In this document: in pieces, positions 24,175 through 33,836 of the stretch
Numbering within the stretch: position 1 is the stretch's first letter
How the letters are laid out: every line of letters starts with the position of its first letter
Origin: Candidatus Uhrbacteria bacterium
GTDB taxonomy: Bacteria > Patescibacteriota > Patescibacteriia > JACPHY01
NCBI GenBank assembly: GCA_016188355.1
Contig: JACPHY010000008.1
Span: 1-53,993 of the forward strand
Reading direction: 5' to 3'
Length of the DNA: 53,993 bases
Position numbers and translations under genes: made by a program
The notes under the pieces: model-generated
What the model was told of the DNA's origin: nothing
Databases searched by the model: none
Seen by the model: the letters and a program-made list of their open reading frames with translations, nothing else

Positions 24175-26016
24175 TTAACGGGAACGATCGGACGCATGCG
24201 CAGTCGCCGCAGCGGCCGGTATGGGCCGCACGCCGTACCACCCCATACCCTGTGCCCATCCCGCGACCAGCAGGAGGAGCGTACGAGTCACCGAAATCGC
24301 GGTAAACATGCTCACCAGCACGCCGATCCCCAGCGTTACCGCGAACCCCTTCACCACGCTAGAGGAAAACGTGATCAAAATGAGACAGGTAATCAGGGCG
24401 GACACATTTGAATCTCGGATGGATGTCCAGGCACGAAGGAATCCCTGTTCCAGGGCATCGAGGAGGGAGCGCCCATTCCGCAATTCCTCTCGGAACCGCT
24501 CAAAGATGAGCACGTTCGCGTCCACCGCCACCCCAATCGACATGACGAACCCCGCAATGCCCGCGAGCGTCAACGTTGCCCCCAGGAGCTTCATCACTGC
24601 CAATACCAGCGCGACGTACCCTACCAGGGCGATATCGGCAACGAGACCAGCCAGCCGATATCGGAACAGCATGAAGAATGCGACCAACACGTATCCCAAG
24701 AGCGCCGCACGGAGACTTGCCGCAACCGCAGTTTCTCCTAACGTGGCACCAATGGTGGTCTGTGCAAGCAGATGCACCGGAACCGGTAGCGCGCCCGCCT
24801 GGAGCCGTCGCGCGATCATCTTCGCGCGGTCCACCGTGAGATCCGTTCCCGTTACCCGCGCCTCACCCCCAGTAATCGCCCCCTGCACCACCGGTGCGTA
24901 CAAATCAGCATCCGTGATCACGCCGTCCCCGTCCGTATCGACTGGGGACTTGCCATCCAGAAAAATCGCAATTGGCTTCCCGAGGTTCCGTTCGGTGATT
25001 GCCGCAAACAGCGCCTTACCTTCGTCATTGAATTGGAGGCCAATCTCGGCCGCATTCGTCGTCGGATCAAACTGCAGGAACGCGCGCTTCAGCTGCTTGC
25101 CGCCCAATCCGGTGTATTTCCACGGATCCTGCGGGCCAAGCACGTCCTGTTCCGTCTGCTTCCGAATGAGAATATGCGATGCCCGAACCTCGCGCAGCGA
25201 CGCTCCGTCCGGTGTCGTTACTGTTGCATTGACTGGTGCTCCACTCTCCGTCACCGCATTCAGGGACACCTCACCCACTGCGCGCTCCTCTTCCTTGCGG
25301 ATGATGTGCCATCCGAATGGGGACTCCACCAATCGAGGAATGACGCCGATGGTTTTCGCGCCAAACACCGCATCGTTGAACTCCTGCACCATGATCCCCG
25401 GTCGGAACCAACCCAAATCACCACCCTGCTCCTTGGATCCAGGGTCGTCCGACCATTCGCGAGCGAGCGCAGCGAAGTCTGCTTTGGGTTTTTGCGCGCG
25501 CGCGAATATTTCTTCTGCGCGCTTCTTTGCTTCGCGGTTCCGTCGATCGAGATCCTTGCGTTGCTCTGCGGTCAACGTACGAATTTCCGTATTCTGCTCC
25601 TTGAACTCGAGCACGGGCGTCGTGCCAATTGCCGCGATTGCTTCCTGCGTATCGTAAACCCCCGCCAGCTCGACAATAAGCCGCCAGGTTCCCTCGACAC
25701 GCGTCAACTGCACCACGGGCTCCGCGACGCCGAGCGCGTTGATGCGACGCTCGATGACATCGCGCACGCCTTCCATCGAAACACGTTGGTCGCCATCCGG
25801 AATGGCGGACACGTCCGCCTGGTAGACGAGGTGCGTCCCTCCTTTGAGGTCGAGCCCGAGTCGGAAGGGACGTTCCGGAATCGCAGCCCAGGCCATCGGT
25901 CCGCGCGCGATCCGATTCCACCATTGCGGCGCATCATACATCGTCGCAGCGAACAGGAGCACGAAAAGAAGCACCGCACCCATCCACAAGCGTCGTCGAG
26001 GTCGAGGTACAGCCAT
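24175..26016 (-). CDS. secD: Protein translocase subunit SecD with parvulin-like and EF-hand-like inserts
   Basis: 613 aa. SecD features: N-terminal helix at 12-26, FRLGLDLKGGTHLVYQADVS (51-70), WKYTGLGGKQLKRAFLQFD (299-317), LQAGALPVPVHLL and the helix motif GVAVDANVLIFERFREELR (495-513). Two insertions are unusual. Residues about 160-245 match the body of a PpiC/parvulin prolyl isomerase (DFAALAREWSDDPGSKEQGG, DLGWFRPGIMVQEF, ESPFGWHII), while its usual first strand (VRASHILIRK) comes afterwards at 277-286. Residues 360-371 (DTDGDGVITDAD) form an EF-hand/dockerin-like loop in place of the LDG..iSaP turn. Both lie in the periplasmic P1 domain. Confidence 0.93.
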   Translation of the reverse strand: MAVPRPRRRLWMGAVLLFVLLFAATMYDAPQWWNRIARGPMAWAAIPERPFRLGLDLKGGTHLVYQADVSAIPDGDQRVSMEGVRDVIERRINALGVAEPVVQLTRVEGTWRLIVELAGVYDTQEAIAAIGTTPVLEFKEQNTEIRTLTAEQRKDLDRRNREAKKRAEEIFARAQKPKADFAALAREWSDDPGSKEQGGDLGWFRPGIMVQEFNDAVFGAKTIGVIPRLVESPFGWHIIRKEEERAVGEVSLNAVTESGAPVNATVTTPDGASLREVRASHILIRKQTEQDVLGPQDPWKYTGLGGKQLKRAFLQFDPTTNAAEIGLQFNDEGKALFAAITERNLGKPIAIFLDGKSPVDTDGDGVITDADLYAPVVQGAITGGEARVTGTDLTVDRAKMIARRLQAGALPVPVHLLAQTTIGATLGETAVAASLRAALLGYVLVAFFMLFRYRLAGLVADIALVGYVALVLAVMKLLGATLTLAGIAGFVMSIGVAVDANVLIFERFREELRNGRSLLDALEQGFLRAWTSIRDSNVSALITCLILITFSSSVVKGFAVTLGIGVLVSMFTAISVTRTLLLLVAGWAQGMGWYGVRPIPAAAATAHASDRSR

Positions 26017-26153
26017 ATCAGTTACTCACCACAGAACGAAAAAGAGGATTCGGTTATGAATCCCGGATCCCCCATCGTATCGCAATACCGAAGACACGCA
26101 AGCGGTCACTGCAGGTGATGCAGTTTTTTCATCGTTGCGGACGTGAGGCCACC

Positions 26154-26627
26154 TCAACTATCGAAGTACACCCTCCCCGTGCGTATCGCCTCGAAATAAG
26201 AGGGCTCCGTGGCGAGCAGCGGTTCGGGCAGGTGGTCGAAATCGTACCAGTCCCATCCCGCACACTTTCCCGGCTCCATCACACGCGGCTCACCGCTCAC
26301 CCAATCCGCACGAAGGCCGATATCCACATAGTGCTTCGGCGGGTAGGCCGTCAGGTTCATGATCCGCACGAATTGCACGTTCGCGATCTCGATGCCCGCC
26401 TCTTCCCGCACCTCGCGCCGTGCACACTCCTCAAAGGACTCCATCCACTCGAGGTGTCCACCCGGCCACGCATACTCCTCGGCGCCATGTGAGCCGAGGC
26501 GCTTCCCCAGGAGTACCTTTCCATCGCGAGTCACCATGACCCCAACACCGACGCGCGGTCGCCGCGCTGCCGGATCCGATGCTGCTTCCATTGCGCCTTC
26601 GCCTGATCCTTGCACCTGTGGTTCCAT
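26154..26627 (-). CDS. Nudix hydrolase (MutT/NUDT15-like)
   Basis: 157 aa. The Nudix box is complete: GGHLEWMESFEECARREVRE followed by EAGIEI (G-x5-E-x7-REVREEAG). GVGVMVTRDGKVLLGKRLGS is the N-terminal strand and KCAGWDWYDFDHLPEPL resembles NUDT15-type nucleotide diphosphatases, which clean up oxidised or unwanted nucleotides. The substrate cannot be fixed from sequence. The first 22 residues are a low-complexity tail. Confidence 0.88.
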   Translation of the reverse strand: MEPQVQGSGEGAMEAASDPAARRPRVGVGVMVTRDGKVLLGKRLGSHGAEEYAWPGGHLEWMESFEECARREVREEAGIEIANVQFVRIMNLTAYPPKHYVDIGLRADWVSGEPRVMEPGKCAGWDWYDFDHLPEPLLATEPSYFEAIRTGRVYFDS

Positions 26628-26704
26628 ACGAAAATACTAGGCAGACGAGCGTAAAGAGGCAAACACAGGACCATGGTCACTGGCATGCTTTACGTTGATG
26701 CATA

Positions 26705-27166
26705 TCATTCACATTCCATACCGTTCATCGCCAATCGCTGCTTCGCAAACCCGAAATGCGCCTCATCGATGAGTTCGATGTGTTCCGGAATGAGCACGTA
26801 CCAGGAATCTCCTTGCAACACATCATCCGTTTCGACTGGAGCAGGATGTCGACGTTTGAGAAAATGCCGCACTGCAAGATCGTGTCGCGCCCCATTGATA
26901 CGCTCTGCGCGCCCGGAAACCTGCAGGCCAAAATTCGGCGCGCCGATCGCGTGCACCGTGATGGTCGCCGCAACCTGCGGATGCGATGCGATGGCACGGG
27001 AGTGCCGAGTATCTGGATCAGACATCCAATATATCCGCAGCGCATCGTCATGGACGTAAATCACCTCCGCCACCCACACACCGCCATCGTCCACGGTTCC
27101 GAGACTCATGAGATACCCAGCGCCAAGCGCCTCCCCAACACGGCCGCGGAGCCATGGTGTGTCCAT
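26705..27166 (-). CDS. Pyridoxamine 5'-phosphate oxidase-like FMN-binding protein
   Basis: 153 aa, a split-barrel flavin-binding fold of the PNPOx-like superfamily. Supporting features are AGYLMSLGTVDDGGVWVAEV at the start (strand pair of the barrel), LRIYWMSDPDTRHSRAIASH (the y..s...s.h..n...np motif) and VAATITVHAIGAPNFGLQVS next to it (the second barrel half with the G.Q..G.A turn). Most such small proteins bind FMN, F420 or heme; substrate unknown. No operon partner is evident; the next gene is divergent. Confidence 0.7.
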   Translation of the reverse strand: MDTPWLRGRVGEALGAGYLMSLGTVDDGGVWVAEVIYVHDDALRIYWMSDPDTRHSRAIASHPQVAATITVHAIGAPNFGLQVSGRAERINGARHDLAVRHFLKRRHPAPVETDDVLQGDSWYVLIPEHIELIDEAHFGFAKQRLAMNGMECE

Positions 27167-27181
27167 ACACGCGCAATATTC

Positions 27182-27210
27182 TTGACAAAATCAATCCTTT
27201 CCGCTAGTGT
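27182..27210 (+). promoter_or_regulatory. Sigma-70-type promoter
   Basis: TTGACA (27182-27187), 17-nt spacer, TAGTGT (27205-27210), 24 nt upstream of the ATG at 27234. Also compatible with start sites used only by the (+) gene. Confidence 0.7.
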
Positions 27211-27233
27211 ACGGCTAGAACCTGGAGGTGGAA

Positions 27234-27584
27234 ATGCTCAAGTTCCTTCTGCGCCCAAAGGTGCTCATCGCCGGATTCGCAGCGTTCTTCATTGGAGGAC
27301 TACTCCTCACATTCACAACCGGCCTCGGGAGCTACCTCTTCGACCGATCCGCGGCCGAGCGTGGCATGCACCGCCACATCGAGAGCGTCTTCACGGACCA
27401 CAAGTTCCTCGGGGGTGCGTGCATGAACGTCGACTCAGACGGAGACGGTTACGTCTCCTGCACCGCGCGAACCGCGAACAAGCAGGGCATCGAGCAGACG
27501 CACGCCCTCGAGTGCGCCGGAGCCATGACCCTGCAAAACGGCTGCCGCAGCCAGCGCGCCCAGGTCATCGGACGACAACCGTAA
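27234..27584 (+). CDS. Small membrane-anchored protein with a DSDGDG loop
   Basis: About 116 aa, unknown family. An N-terminal hydrophobic helix (LIAGFAAFFIGGLLLTFTTG) looks like an uncleaved anchor or signal sequence; the rest (about 80 aa) is polar, has four cysteines (GGACMN, YVSCTA, LECAGA, NGCRS) that could form two disulfides outside the cell, and an N-V-D-S-D-G-D-G-Y-V stretch resembling a Ca2+ loop. ATG 27234 is 5 nt from GGAGG; GTG 27228 overlaps that ribosome binding site and is less likely. It is a free-standing unit with its own promoter and terminator. Confidence 0.75.
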   Translation: MLKFLLRPKVLIAGFAAFFIGGLLLTFTTGLGSYLFDRSAAERGMHRHIESVFTDHKFLGGACMNVDSDGDGYVSCTARTANKQGIEQTHALECAGAMTLQNGCRSQRAQVIGRQP

Positions 27585-27587
27585 CCC

Positions 27588-27617
27588 GAACAGCCCCACA
27601 CAAGTGTGGGGCTGTTC
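27588..27617 (+). terminator. Terminator of the small anchored protein gene
   Basis: A 13-bp stem (27588-27600 / 27605-27617, loop CAAG) starts 3 nt after the stop and is followed by a T-containing tail. The convergent CsaA-like gene ends 25 nt further. Confidence 0.8.
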
Positions 27618-27642
27618 TCCATTTTACCGCCCCACCCATCTC

Positions 27643-27984
27643 CTAATACAATCGCCCCCCATTCGGCACCGCATGGGTCGGTGCAATCAACACCGCATTG
27701 CCGTCCCCGTCCGCAACTCCGAGGGTCAGCACCTCGGAACGGAATGGACCGATTTGCTTCGATGGCATATTCACCACCGCCATCACCTGCTTCCCAATGA
27801 TCTCCTCCTTCCGATATCGCCTCGTCAGCTGCGCCGATGAGCGCTTTCGTCCAATTGCTGTCCCAAAATCAATGACGAGCACATACGCCGGTTTCCGTGC
27901 CTCCGGAAAATCCTCCACGTCCACTACCGTTCCCACGCGAATATCAACCTTTAAAAAATCATCGAATGTAGCCATCTGCTGCAT
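27643..27984 (-). CDS. csaA: CsaA-like tRNA-binding (EMAPII OB-fold) protein
   Basis: 113 aa. Near-complete match to the CsaA signature: VDIRVGTVVDVEDFPEARKP, VLVIDFGTAIGRKRSSAQLT, then GKQVMAVVNMPSKQIGPFRS and EVLTLGVADGDGNAVLI. These small dimeric OB-fold proteins bind tRNA and have been described as export chaperones in Bacillus. ATG 27984 is chosen because AAAGGG lies 8 nt upstream; a second ATG is at 27975. Confidence 0.9.
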   Translation of the reverse strand: MQQMATFDDFLKVDIRVGTVVDVEDFPEARKPAYVLVIDFGTAIGRKRSSAQLTRRYRKEEIIGKQVMAVVNMPSKQIGPFRSEVLTLGVADGDGNAVLIAPTHAVPNGGRLY

Positions 27985-28018
27985 ACGTAATCCCTTTGTT
28001 GTGGGTGTGATTATTTTA

Positions 28019-28045
28019 TTCGTTTATTCGTACGAATATGAGATT
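28019..28045 (+). repeat. Palindromic intergenic repeat, copy 2
   Basis: Same element as at 18053, with one substitution (TTCGT instead of TTCGC). The 14-bp palindrome is at 28025-28038. It lies between the tandem (-) SET and CsaA-like genes. The following 75 nt up to the SET stop include C6 and G6 runs that could pair, otherwise nothing was seen. Confidence 0.9.
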
Positions 28046-28120
28046 GAACCCCCCACGAGCAGCCACTAACTCGCTTCTCACAATGACCTCAAAGGGGGGC
28101 ACCGACCGTGCTTTTCTTGA

Positions 28121-28541
28121 TCATAGGAAATGCTTCCCCCGTATGACGCCTCGACATACGGCGTGGCTACAATGACACACAAATGGAGACTCCAAATACG
28201 CGATGCGGTCGTAATCCACGGTCAATTCCTCACCAGCAACGATGTCGCGCAGCGCGTACCCGCTCCGTTCGCGTTCATGCATGCGCTCATCAATATTCGG
28301 AGCACAGGAGTGATTCACGGAGCATCCGGGGGGCTCGATGATTTCGAACGTATCCTTCCCAACGCAGTCGAGGTGATCGCGTTCTCGCGCGGAAAGCAAC
28401 GGGTATCTCTTTGCCGTGGATCACCCGCCCTGGCGGCAACACATAAACCCGCTCGCCCGCGCGGAACGCGCGGGCTGCAAATAGCCCCACCCCATGCACC
28501 ATGCTCGGCTGCACTGCAGCATCCATACGCTTGCCACTCAT
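28121..28541 (-). pseudogene. SET-domain protein gene interrupted by a +1 frameshift
   Basis: Two overlapping frames together make one SET domain of about 138 aa. The first part (from ATG 28541) has VQPSMVHGVGLFAARAFRAG, the ..S.ihG.GlFA...i..Ge motif, and is homologous up to HGKEIP. After that the second frame carries LLSARERDHLDCVGKD, EPPGCSVNHSCAPN (the NHSC.PN active-site motif), GEELTVDYD and a C-x-C-x4-C post-SET site. The join needs one base to be skipped at about 28400, within CCCGTTG. Its ATG overlaps the upstream stop as ATGA. Either a recent pseudogene or a single-base indel in the assembly. Confidence 0.78.
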
Positions 28542-29032
28542 TGCATCGACCGCAGCGCATCAATACGGTCGGGAAGATGATCGATCCCTTGAAATTCTTT
28601 TATCACTACGGATCGCACCCGCTGCTGTATGTGGGGTTCCAAAAAAGTCGTCGCCATCTCTTTTGCGCCGCCGATACTCTCGCAGTCATCTTCAATAACG
28701 ACATCCGGAATGACCTCCTCCACAATATCCCGATAGGACTGCCAGCGTTCCCGGTATCGTATCGGTCCATCAGGGAAATGGAACCTCCGCAGCACGACGC
28801 GATCCTTCTCCATATCCGCTTCCGATTCGTGGGAACTCAGATACATGATTTCCGCTCCCTGTTGCTCCCAACTCGTTAACTTCTCCGCCGCATGATCAAT
28901 GGGTATGTACGACTCGTATGCAAGAACGGATGGATCCCGCTCCGCACTTTGCCGCACCCGCACTTCTCTCGTTTTTCCTGCCCCTGCGCTCTGCATGATC
29001 GTGGTGCCATGGAGAAAGACGAGTATCCGCAT
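28538..29032 (-). CDS. Conserved hypothetical protein, possible HAD-like
   Basis: 164 aa starting at ATG 29032, 7 nt after secA. MRILVFLHGTTIMQSAG at the start, YIPIDHAAEKLTSWEQQGAE, IMYLSSHESEADMEKDRVVL and PDVVIEDDCESIGGAKEM are strongly patterned and look like a widespread uncharacterised family; I recall similar proteins but no name. The order of strands, an Asp-rich loop (IEDDCESIGG) and the KL..W...G.....S helix resemble HAD phosphatases, but there is no clear DxD nucleophile, so this is only a suggestion. It overlaps the SET gene by ATGA, suggesting translational coupling. Confidence 0.75.
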   Translation of the reverse strand: MRILVFLHGTTIMQSAGAGKTREVRVRQSAERDPSVLAYESYIPIDHAAEKLTSWEQQGAEIMYLSSHESEADMEKDRVVLRRFHFPDGPIRYRERWQSYRDIVEEVIPDVVIEDDCESIGGAKEMATTFLEPHIQQRVRSVVIKEFQGIDHLPDRIDALRSMQ

Positions 29033-29039
29033 ACGCAGC

Positions 29040-31766
29040 CTATGCACCATGACACTTCTTATACTTCTTGCCACTTCCACAAGGACAGGGGTCGTTGCGG
29101 CCGACGTGGGGACCGGACGCCGTGTCGCTCGCATCGGACGTGGTCACCGCCGCAGGAGCGGCAACGCCAATGGACTCCCCTTCCCTCTTGGTCATCTCCT
29201 TCGCGGGCGCGGAGAATTGCATCGGCATGTCGGCGAATACCGACTGCACTTGCGCCATGGTTGGTGCGGCATGCGCAATGGCGCGCACCACATCTTCCTG
29301 GATCAATGCGAGGAGACTCGTAAAGAGCCGATAGGCTTCGCGCTTGTACTCAACCAACGGATCGCGCTGACCGTACCCGCGCAATCCAATGCCATGGCGC
29401 AGGTGCTCAATCGCGTCGAGGTGTTCAATCCACAACTCATCCATCGCGCGCAGCACGACCGCGCGAATGAGACCCCGGAATGCCTCATCATTCGCCACCC
29501 GCAACCGCAGCTGATCGATCGATCGTTGGGTCGCATCCGTGAGCGTGCGTACCAGTGCGGTTCGCACTTCCGCAGCGCCAAGCTTTCCATCCCCATGCTC
29601 GAGGGGAATCTGTAATGCGGCGATCGCTGCTTCGTCGAGGGGAATCATGGCGCCGGCAGCGCGCTGCAGCGCATCCAATTCCCACAAATCCATTCGCTCC
29701 CCGGGCGTATGTGCCGCGACGATGCGCTCACTGACCTGCTCGAGCATATCCGTCACCACGGCGACCGGATCGAGCGCCGTGAGCACGTCGCGCCGCTTGC
29801 GATAAATGACCTCGCGATGCTTATTGAGGACGTCATCGTATTCGAGGAGGTGTTTTCGGGTATCAAAATGATGATGCTCCACCTTCCGCTGCGCACCCTC
29901 AATCTGCTTCGTGACAATACGATTCTCAATCGGCACCTCATCCGGTACGCCCAGTCGCTCCATCATCCGTTGCAGGCGCTCGCCGGCAAAAATACGCATG
30001 AGATCATCGGAGAGCGCAATGAAGAACTGGGAGGATCCCGCATCACCCTGTCGACCGGCGCGACCACGGAGCTGGTTATCGATCCGCCGCGATTCGTGCC
30101 GCTCCGTACCGATCACATGCAACCCGCCGCTCGCGCGCACCGCCTCCTGCTCTGACGCCTCCGGTGGATTTCCCCCGAGAATGATGTCCACCCCGCGCCC
30201 CGCCATATTCGTGGCGAGCGTCACCGCGCCCCGTCGTCCCGCTTGCGCAATAATCTCTCCCTCGCGCTCATGGTTCTTCGCATTGAGCATCGCATGCGGC
30301 ACCCCCTCACGCTCGAGGAGCGCGTGGAGCTGTTCGTTCTTTTCAATGGAGATCGTTCCGAGGAGGATGGGCTGTCCCTGCGCATGCCGCTCCTTCACCT
30401 CGGCCACTACCGCGCGCCACTTCGCGGCTTCGGTGCGGTAGATACGATCCGCGAGATCGCGCCGCACCATCGGCCGATGGGTCGGGATCGTCACCACGTC
30501 GAGGCGATAGATCTTCGCGAACTCCTCCGCTTCCGTTGCCGCAGTACCCGTCATGCCCGCAAGCTTCTCGTAGAGGCGGAAATAATTTTGAAACGTGATC
30601 GTCGCCAGCGTGAGCGATTCCCGCTGAATGGCCACTCCCTCCTTCGCCTCGATGGCCTGGTGGAGTCCCTCCGAATACCGACGCCCGTGCATGAGCCGAC
30701 CAGTAAACTCATCGACAATGATCACCTCGCCATCGCGCACCACGTACTCACGGTCATGTTGGTACAGTGCGTGCGCGCGGAGCGCTTGCTCGAGTTGATG
30801 TACGATCCGCACGCCTTCGGCGTAGAGGTTCTGTACCCCCAGCAACGATTCCATGTGCGTAATCCCCTCCTCCGTGAGCGTGACCGCACGCAGCTTCTCA
30901 TCGACCACGTAGTCCTTCGTGGGCTCTAACTTGCGCACCAATGCAGCAAACTGTCGATACTGATCCGTCGCACCCTCTGCAGAGGCAGAAATAATGAGCG
31001 GCGTGCGCGCTTCATCAATGAGGATCGAATCTACTTCGTCCACGATGGCGTAATAGTGCCCACGCTGCACCATATCCTCCGCGCGGGAAACCATGTTGTC
31101 CCGAAGGTAGTCGAACCCAAACTCATTATTCGTACCGTAGGTAATGTCGGCGAGGTACGCGTCCCGCCGATGCACGGGGCGCAAAAACTCGTGCACCACC
31201 TTATACGCACCCGTCGTATCTGCGGTGACCTCCGCCTCGTCCGCGGGCGGCGGCTCCGCGGTGGCAACGTGCCCAGGATCATACACGTAGGCGGTCTCAT
31301 GATTGAGACAGCCGACACGCATGCCGAGCGCTGCGTAGACTTTCCCCATCCACGCCGCATCACGGCGGGCGAGGTAGTCATTCACTGTGACGACATGCAC
31401 CCCCTTCCCGGCCAGCGCATTGAGGTACACAGCAGCAGTCGCGGTGAGCGTCTTTCCCTCTCCGGTCCGCATTTCTGCGATCTGCCCGCGATGGAGCACC
31501 ATGCTGCCTACCAGCTGCACGTCATAGTGCCGCTGCCCGAGCACCCGACGCGCTGATTCCCGAACGGCAGCAAACGCCTCGGGCAATATCTGCTCAATCG
31601 TGGCACCACCCGCCAAACGCTCACGGAATGCAACCGTCTGGTGCGCGAGCGTCGCATCATCCAGCGCCTGGAATTCGGATTCCAGGGCGTTCACGCGATC
31701 CAGGAGCGGTCGGAGGGAACGAACGACCCGAGCGTTCGGGTCGCCGAAAAGGAGTTTGAGGATCAT
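29040..31766 (-). CDS. secA: Protein translocase ATPase SecA
   Basis: 908 aa from ATG 31766 ([18 protein letters not shown]). Motor: Walker A region [24 protein letters not shown]-like Asp box [18 protein letters not shown], and the NBD2 motifs [15 protein letters not shown] and [16 protein letters not shown]. The C-terminal zinc finger [20 protein letters not shown] (C-x-C-x8-CH) is intact; it normally binds SecB and ribosomes. SecA pushes preproteins through SecYEG. An upstream in-frame ATG at 31931 would add 55 residues not seen in SecA. Head-to-head with ftsH. Confidence 0.97.
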   Translation of the reverse strand: MILKLLFGDPNARVVRSLRPLLDRVNALESEFQALDDATLAHQTVAFRERLAGGATIEQILPEAFAAVRESARRVLGQRHYDVQLVGSMVLHRGQIAEMRTGEGKTLTATAAVYLNALAGKGVHVVTVNDYLARRDAAWMGKVYAALGMRVGCLNHETAYVYDPGHVATAEPPPADEAEVTADTTGAYKVVHEFLRPVHRRDAYLADITYGTNNEFGFDYLRDNMVSRAEDMVQRGHYYAIVDEVDSILIDEARTPLIISASAEGATDQYRQFAALVRKLEPTKDYVVDEKLRAVTLTEEGITHMESLLGVQNLYAEGVRIVHQLEQALRAHALYQHDREYVVRDGEVIIVDEFTGRLMHGRRYSEGLHQAIEAKEGVAIQRESLTLATITFQNYFRLYEKLAGMTGTAATEAEEFAKIYRLDVVTIPTHRPMVRRDLADRIYRTEAAKWRAVVAEVKERHAQGQPILLGTISIEKNEQLHALLEREGVPHAMLNAKNHEREGEIIAQAGRRGAVTLATNMAGRGVDIILGGNPPEASEQEAVRASGGLHVIGTERHESRRIDNQLRGRAGRQGDAGSSQFFIALSDDLMRIFAGERLQRMMERLGVPDEVPIENRIVTKQIEGAQRKVEHHHFDTRKHLLEYDDVLNKHREVIYRKRRDVLTALDPVAVVTDMLEQVSERIVAAHTPGERMDLWELDALQRAAGAMIPLDEAAIAALQIPLEHGDGKLGAAEVRTALVRTLTDATQRSIDQLRLRVANDEAFRGLIRAVVLRAMDELWIEHLDAIEHLRHGIGLRGYGQRDPLVEYKREAYRLFTSLLALIQEDVVRAIAHAAPTMAQVQSVFADMPMQFSAPAKEMTKREGESIGVAAPAAVTTSDASDTASGPHVGRNDPCPCGSGKKYKKCHGA

Positions 31767-31906
31767 AACCAGGAGACCTCTGAAAAATCGCTTTCGTGCC
31801 AGGGACGTGATGTTCGAGCGAGCTGCGCGACGCAGACCCGAGTCAAAATCGACCTTTAGCGTATCGCGGTTCCGCTGCACCCGCAACGCGGGGTTGTGGT
31901 ACCCAT

Positions 31907-31934
31907 TTGACCGCGCATCCGAATGCGCCATACT
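31907..31934 (+). promoter_or_regulatory. Probable ftsH promoter
   Basis: TTGACC (31907-31912), 16-nt spacer, CATACT (31929-31934), 63 nt upstream of ftsH ATG 31998. The rest of the 230-nt secA-ftsH gap shows no clear minus-strand promoter. Confidence 0.45.
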
Positions 31935-31997
31935 GCTCCACGTCGTTCATTCACCATCCGGACACCCACATCTCCATGCACCATGGAGGGAGATCTC

Positions 31998-33830
31998 ATG
32001 CAGCGCTTCCGTCTCCTTGCGATCCTCATTGCCGTACTCACCACCGGGACGTGGCTTTGGTCCAAATTCGGTCGTACCTCGGTCGAGGGAATTGCCATTC
32101 CCTACTCCGAATTCCGCAATCGCGTCGTGAAAGGCGAAATGGAGCAGATCACCATCACCAAGGAAAACGTTCGCGGCAAGCGGAAGGATACCGCTGGAGA
32201 ATGGACCGCAAACATCCCCGAGCACGCGAATGAAGAACTGGTGGCGTTCTTGGATGAACACCATGCCGTCTTTCGCGTCGAGCACGATACCATCAACCGC
32301 GACTGGGTGATGACTGGCCTCTCGGCCCTTTCCCTGTTCGGACTCATGTTCGTCACCTTTCGCCTCGATCGCCGCATGGGCGGACCAAAGTCATTCCGGA
32401 AAGCAGCAACTTCACACACCACCTTCGCGGACGTTGCTGGATGTGACGAAGCAAAGCTGGAACTCCAGGAAACGGTCACCTACCTCAAAGGCCCCGAACG
32501 CGCCGCGCGTCTCGGCGCACAAAATCCGCGCGGCATTCTGCTCTGCGGGCCGCCGGGAACCGGAAAAACACTCCTCGCCCGCGCCGTCGCTGGCGAGGCC
32601 GGCGTACCGTTCTACTCCGTAAGTGGGTCCGAATTCGTCGAGCTCTTCGTCGGCGCAGGCGCCGCGCGCGTGCGAAAACTCTTCCACACGGCAAAACGCC
32701 ATGCGCCCGCCATCATCTTCATTGACGAAATCGATGCGGTCGGAGGTCATCGCGGCAAACGAAACGATCATTCCGAACGCGAACAGACCCTCAACCAAAT
32801 CCTCGTGGAGATGGACGGCTTCGAACGAACCGCTGGCCTCATCGTGATGGCAGCGACGAACCGCGCGGACGATCTTGATGCCGCGCTGGTTCGGAAGGGC
32901 AGGTTCGATCGCCGCATCATGGTCGACCACCCCGATGTCCATGCGCGCCACGCGATTCTCGCGCTGCACGCGAAAACACGAACAATGGATACGGCGGTTG
33001 ACCTCCATGCACTCGCGCAGCAGCTCTCCGGCTTCTCCGGCGCCGACCTCGCGAACGTGATCAATGAGGGCGCACTCATCGCCACGCGCAGTACCGCGCC
33101 CGCGATCACGCAAATACACCTCCAGGAGGCCATTGAACGCGTCCTCACCGGAGCAGAACGGAAAACTCGGCGCCTCCGACCGGAGGAACGCACCCGCGTC
33201 GCCTTGCACGAGGCAGGACATGCCATCGTTCGGTCGATCACGAGCGGACCGGATTCCGTTCAGAAGATCTCGATCGTGCCGCGTGGAGACGCGCTCGGCG
33301 TCACTATCCAAATTCCTCCGGAAGATCGATACATCATGACCGACCAAGAGATCCTCGACGGCATCGCAGGGCTGCTCGGCGGACGCGCGGCAGAGGCCAC
33401 CGCACTGGAGGGCAGTATCTCGACCGGCGCATCGGATGACCTCATGCAAGCGAATGCTGCGGCCAGGAAATTCGTCACGATCTACGGCATGAGCGCACAC
33501 TTGCGCCATCGCGCGTTTGAGCAGGTGGATGCAGCAGGAACCTTCGAGCGCCGTACGAGCATCTCTGAGGATCTGATCGCAAAAGTGGACGTCGCGATTC
33601 AGGAGATCATCACAGATGCGTATGCCCGCGCCGTGGACATCCAGGTAACCAACACCGAGCTCCTCCAAGAAATCGCGCAGCACCTCCTTGCGCAGGAACA
33701 CCTGAGCGGCGCTGCGCTCCACGAGCTCCTTGCCCGCGCGAAAGCTCCCCCAATGTCCACGAGCAACCTGAAACGGAACGGCGGTCATCCCGTCAGTCCC
33801 GCTGCATCATTGGCACACGCGACCGCATGA
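31998..33830 (+). CDS. ftsH: ATP-dependent zinc metalloprotease FtsH
   Basis: About 610 aa, membrane-bound protease that degrades unassembled membrane proteins. Two helices (near residues 5-22 and 102-120) flank a small periplasmic domain. The AAA module has Walker [15 protein letters not shown], Walker [10 protein letters not shown], and the second region of homology [20 protein letters not shown]. The protease site is [10 protein letters not shown] (HExxH) with the third ligand in [14 protein letters not shown] 31998 follows GGAGGG by 7 nt. Its terminator follows immediately. Confidence 0.96.
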   Translation: MQRFRLLAILIAVLTTGTWLWSKFGRTSVEGIAIPYSEFRNRVVKGEMEQITITKENVRGKRKDTAGEWTANIPEHANEELVAFLDEHHAVFRVEHDTINRDWVMTGLSALSLFGLMFVTFRLDRRMGGPKSFRKAATSHTTFADVAGCDEAKLELQETVTYLKGPERAARLGAQNPRGILLCGPPGTGKTLLARAVAGEAGVPFYSVSGSEFVELFVGAGAARVRKLFHTAKRHAPAIIFIDEIDAVGGHRGKRNDHSEREQTLNQILVEMDGFERTAGLIVMAATNRADDLDAALVRKGRFDRRIMVDHPDVHARHAILALHAKTRTMDTAVDLHALAQQLSGFSGADLANVINEGALIATRSTAPAITQIHLQEAIERVLTGAERKTRRLRPEERTRVALHEAGHAIVRSITSGPDSVQKISIVPRGDALGVTIQIPPEDRYIMTDQEILDGIAGLLGGRAAEATALEGSISTGASDDLMQANAAARKFVTIYGMSAHLRHRAFEQVDAAGTFERRTSISEDLIAKVDVAIQEIITDAYARAVDIQVTNTELLQEIAQHLLAQEHLSGAALHELLARAKAPPMSTSNLKRNGGHPVSPAASLAHATA

Positions 33831-33836
33831 ACACCA

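Noticed and set aside
24221-25657. A long open frame on the plus strand opposite secD (478 codons), and similar ones opposite murD, ftsH and the ATPase gene
   Set aside because: They mirror GC-rich third positions of the real genes on the other strand, have no recognisable domains and low-complexity Arg/Ser/His composition.
28046-28103. C6 and G6 runs after palindromic copy 2 as a tRNA or small RNA
   Set aside because: No cloverleaf or internal arms can be drawn; only one six-pair stem with a loop of about 50 nt is possible.
11561-33830. Reassigned TGA codon (Gly or Trp), as in Gracilibacteria
   Set aside because: TGA correctly ends rpmJ, ftsH and several ATGA-coupled genes, and no conserved protein needs read-through of TGA.
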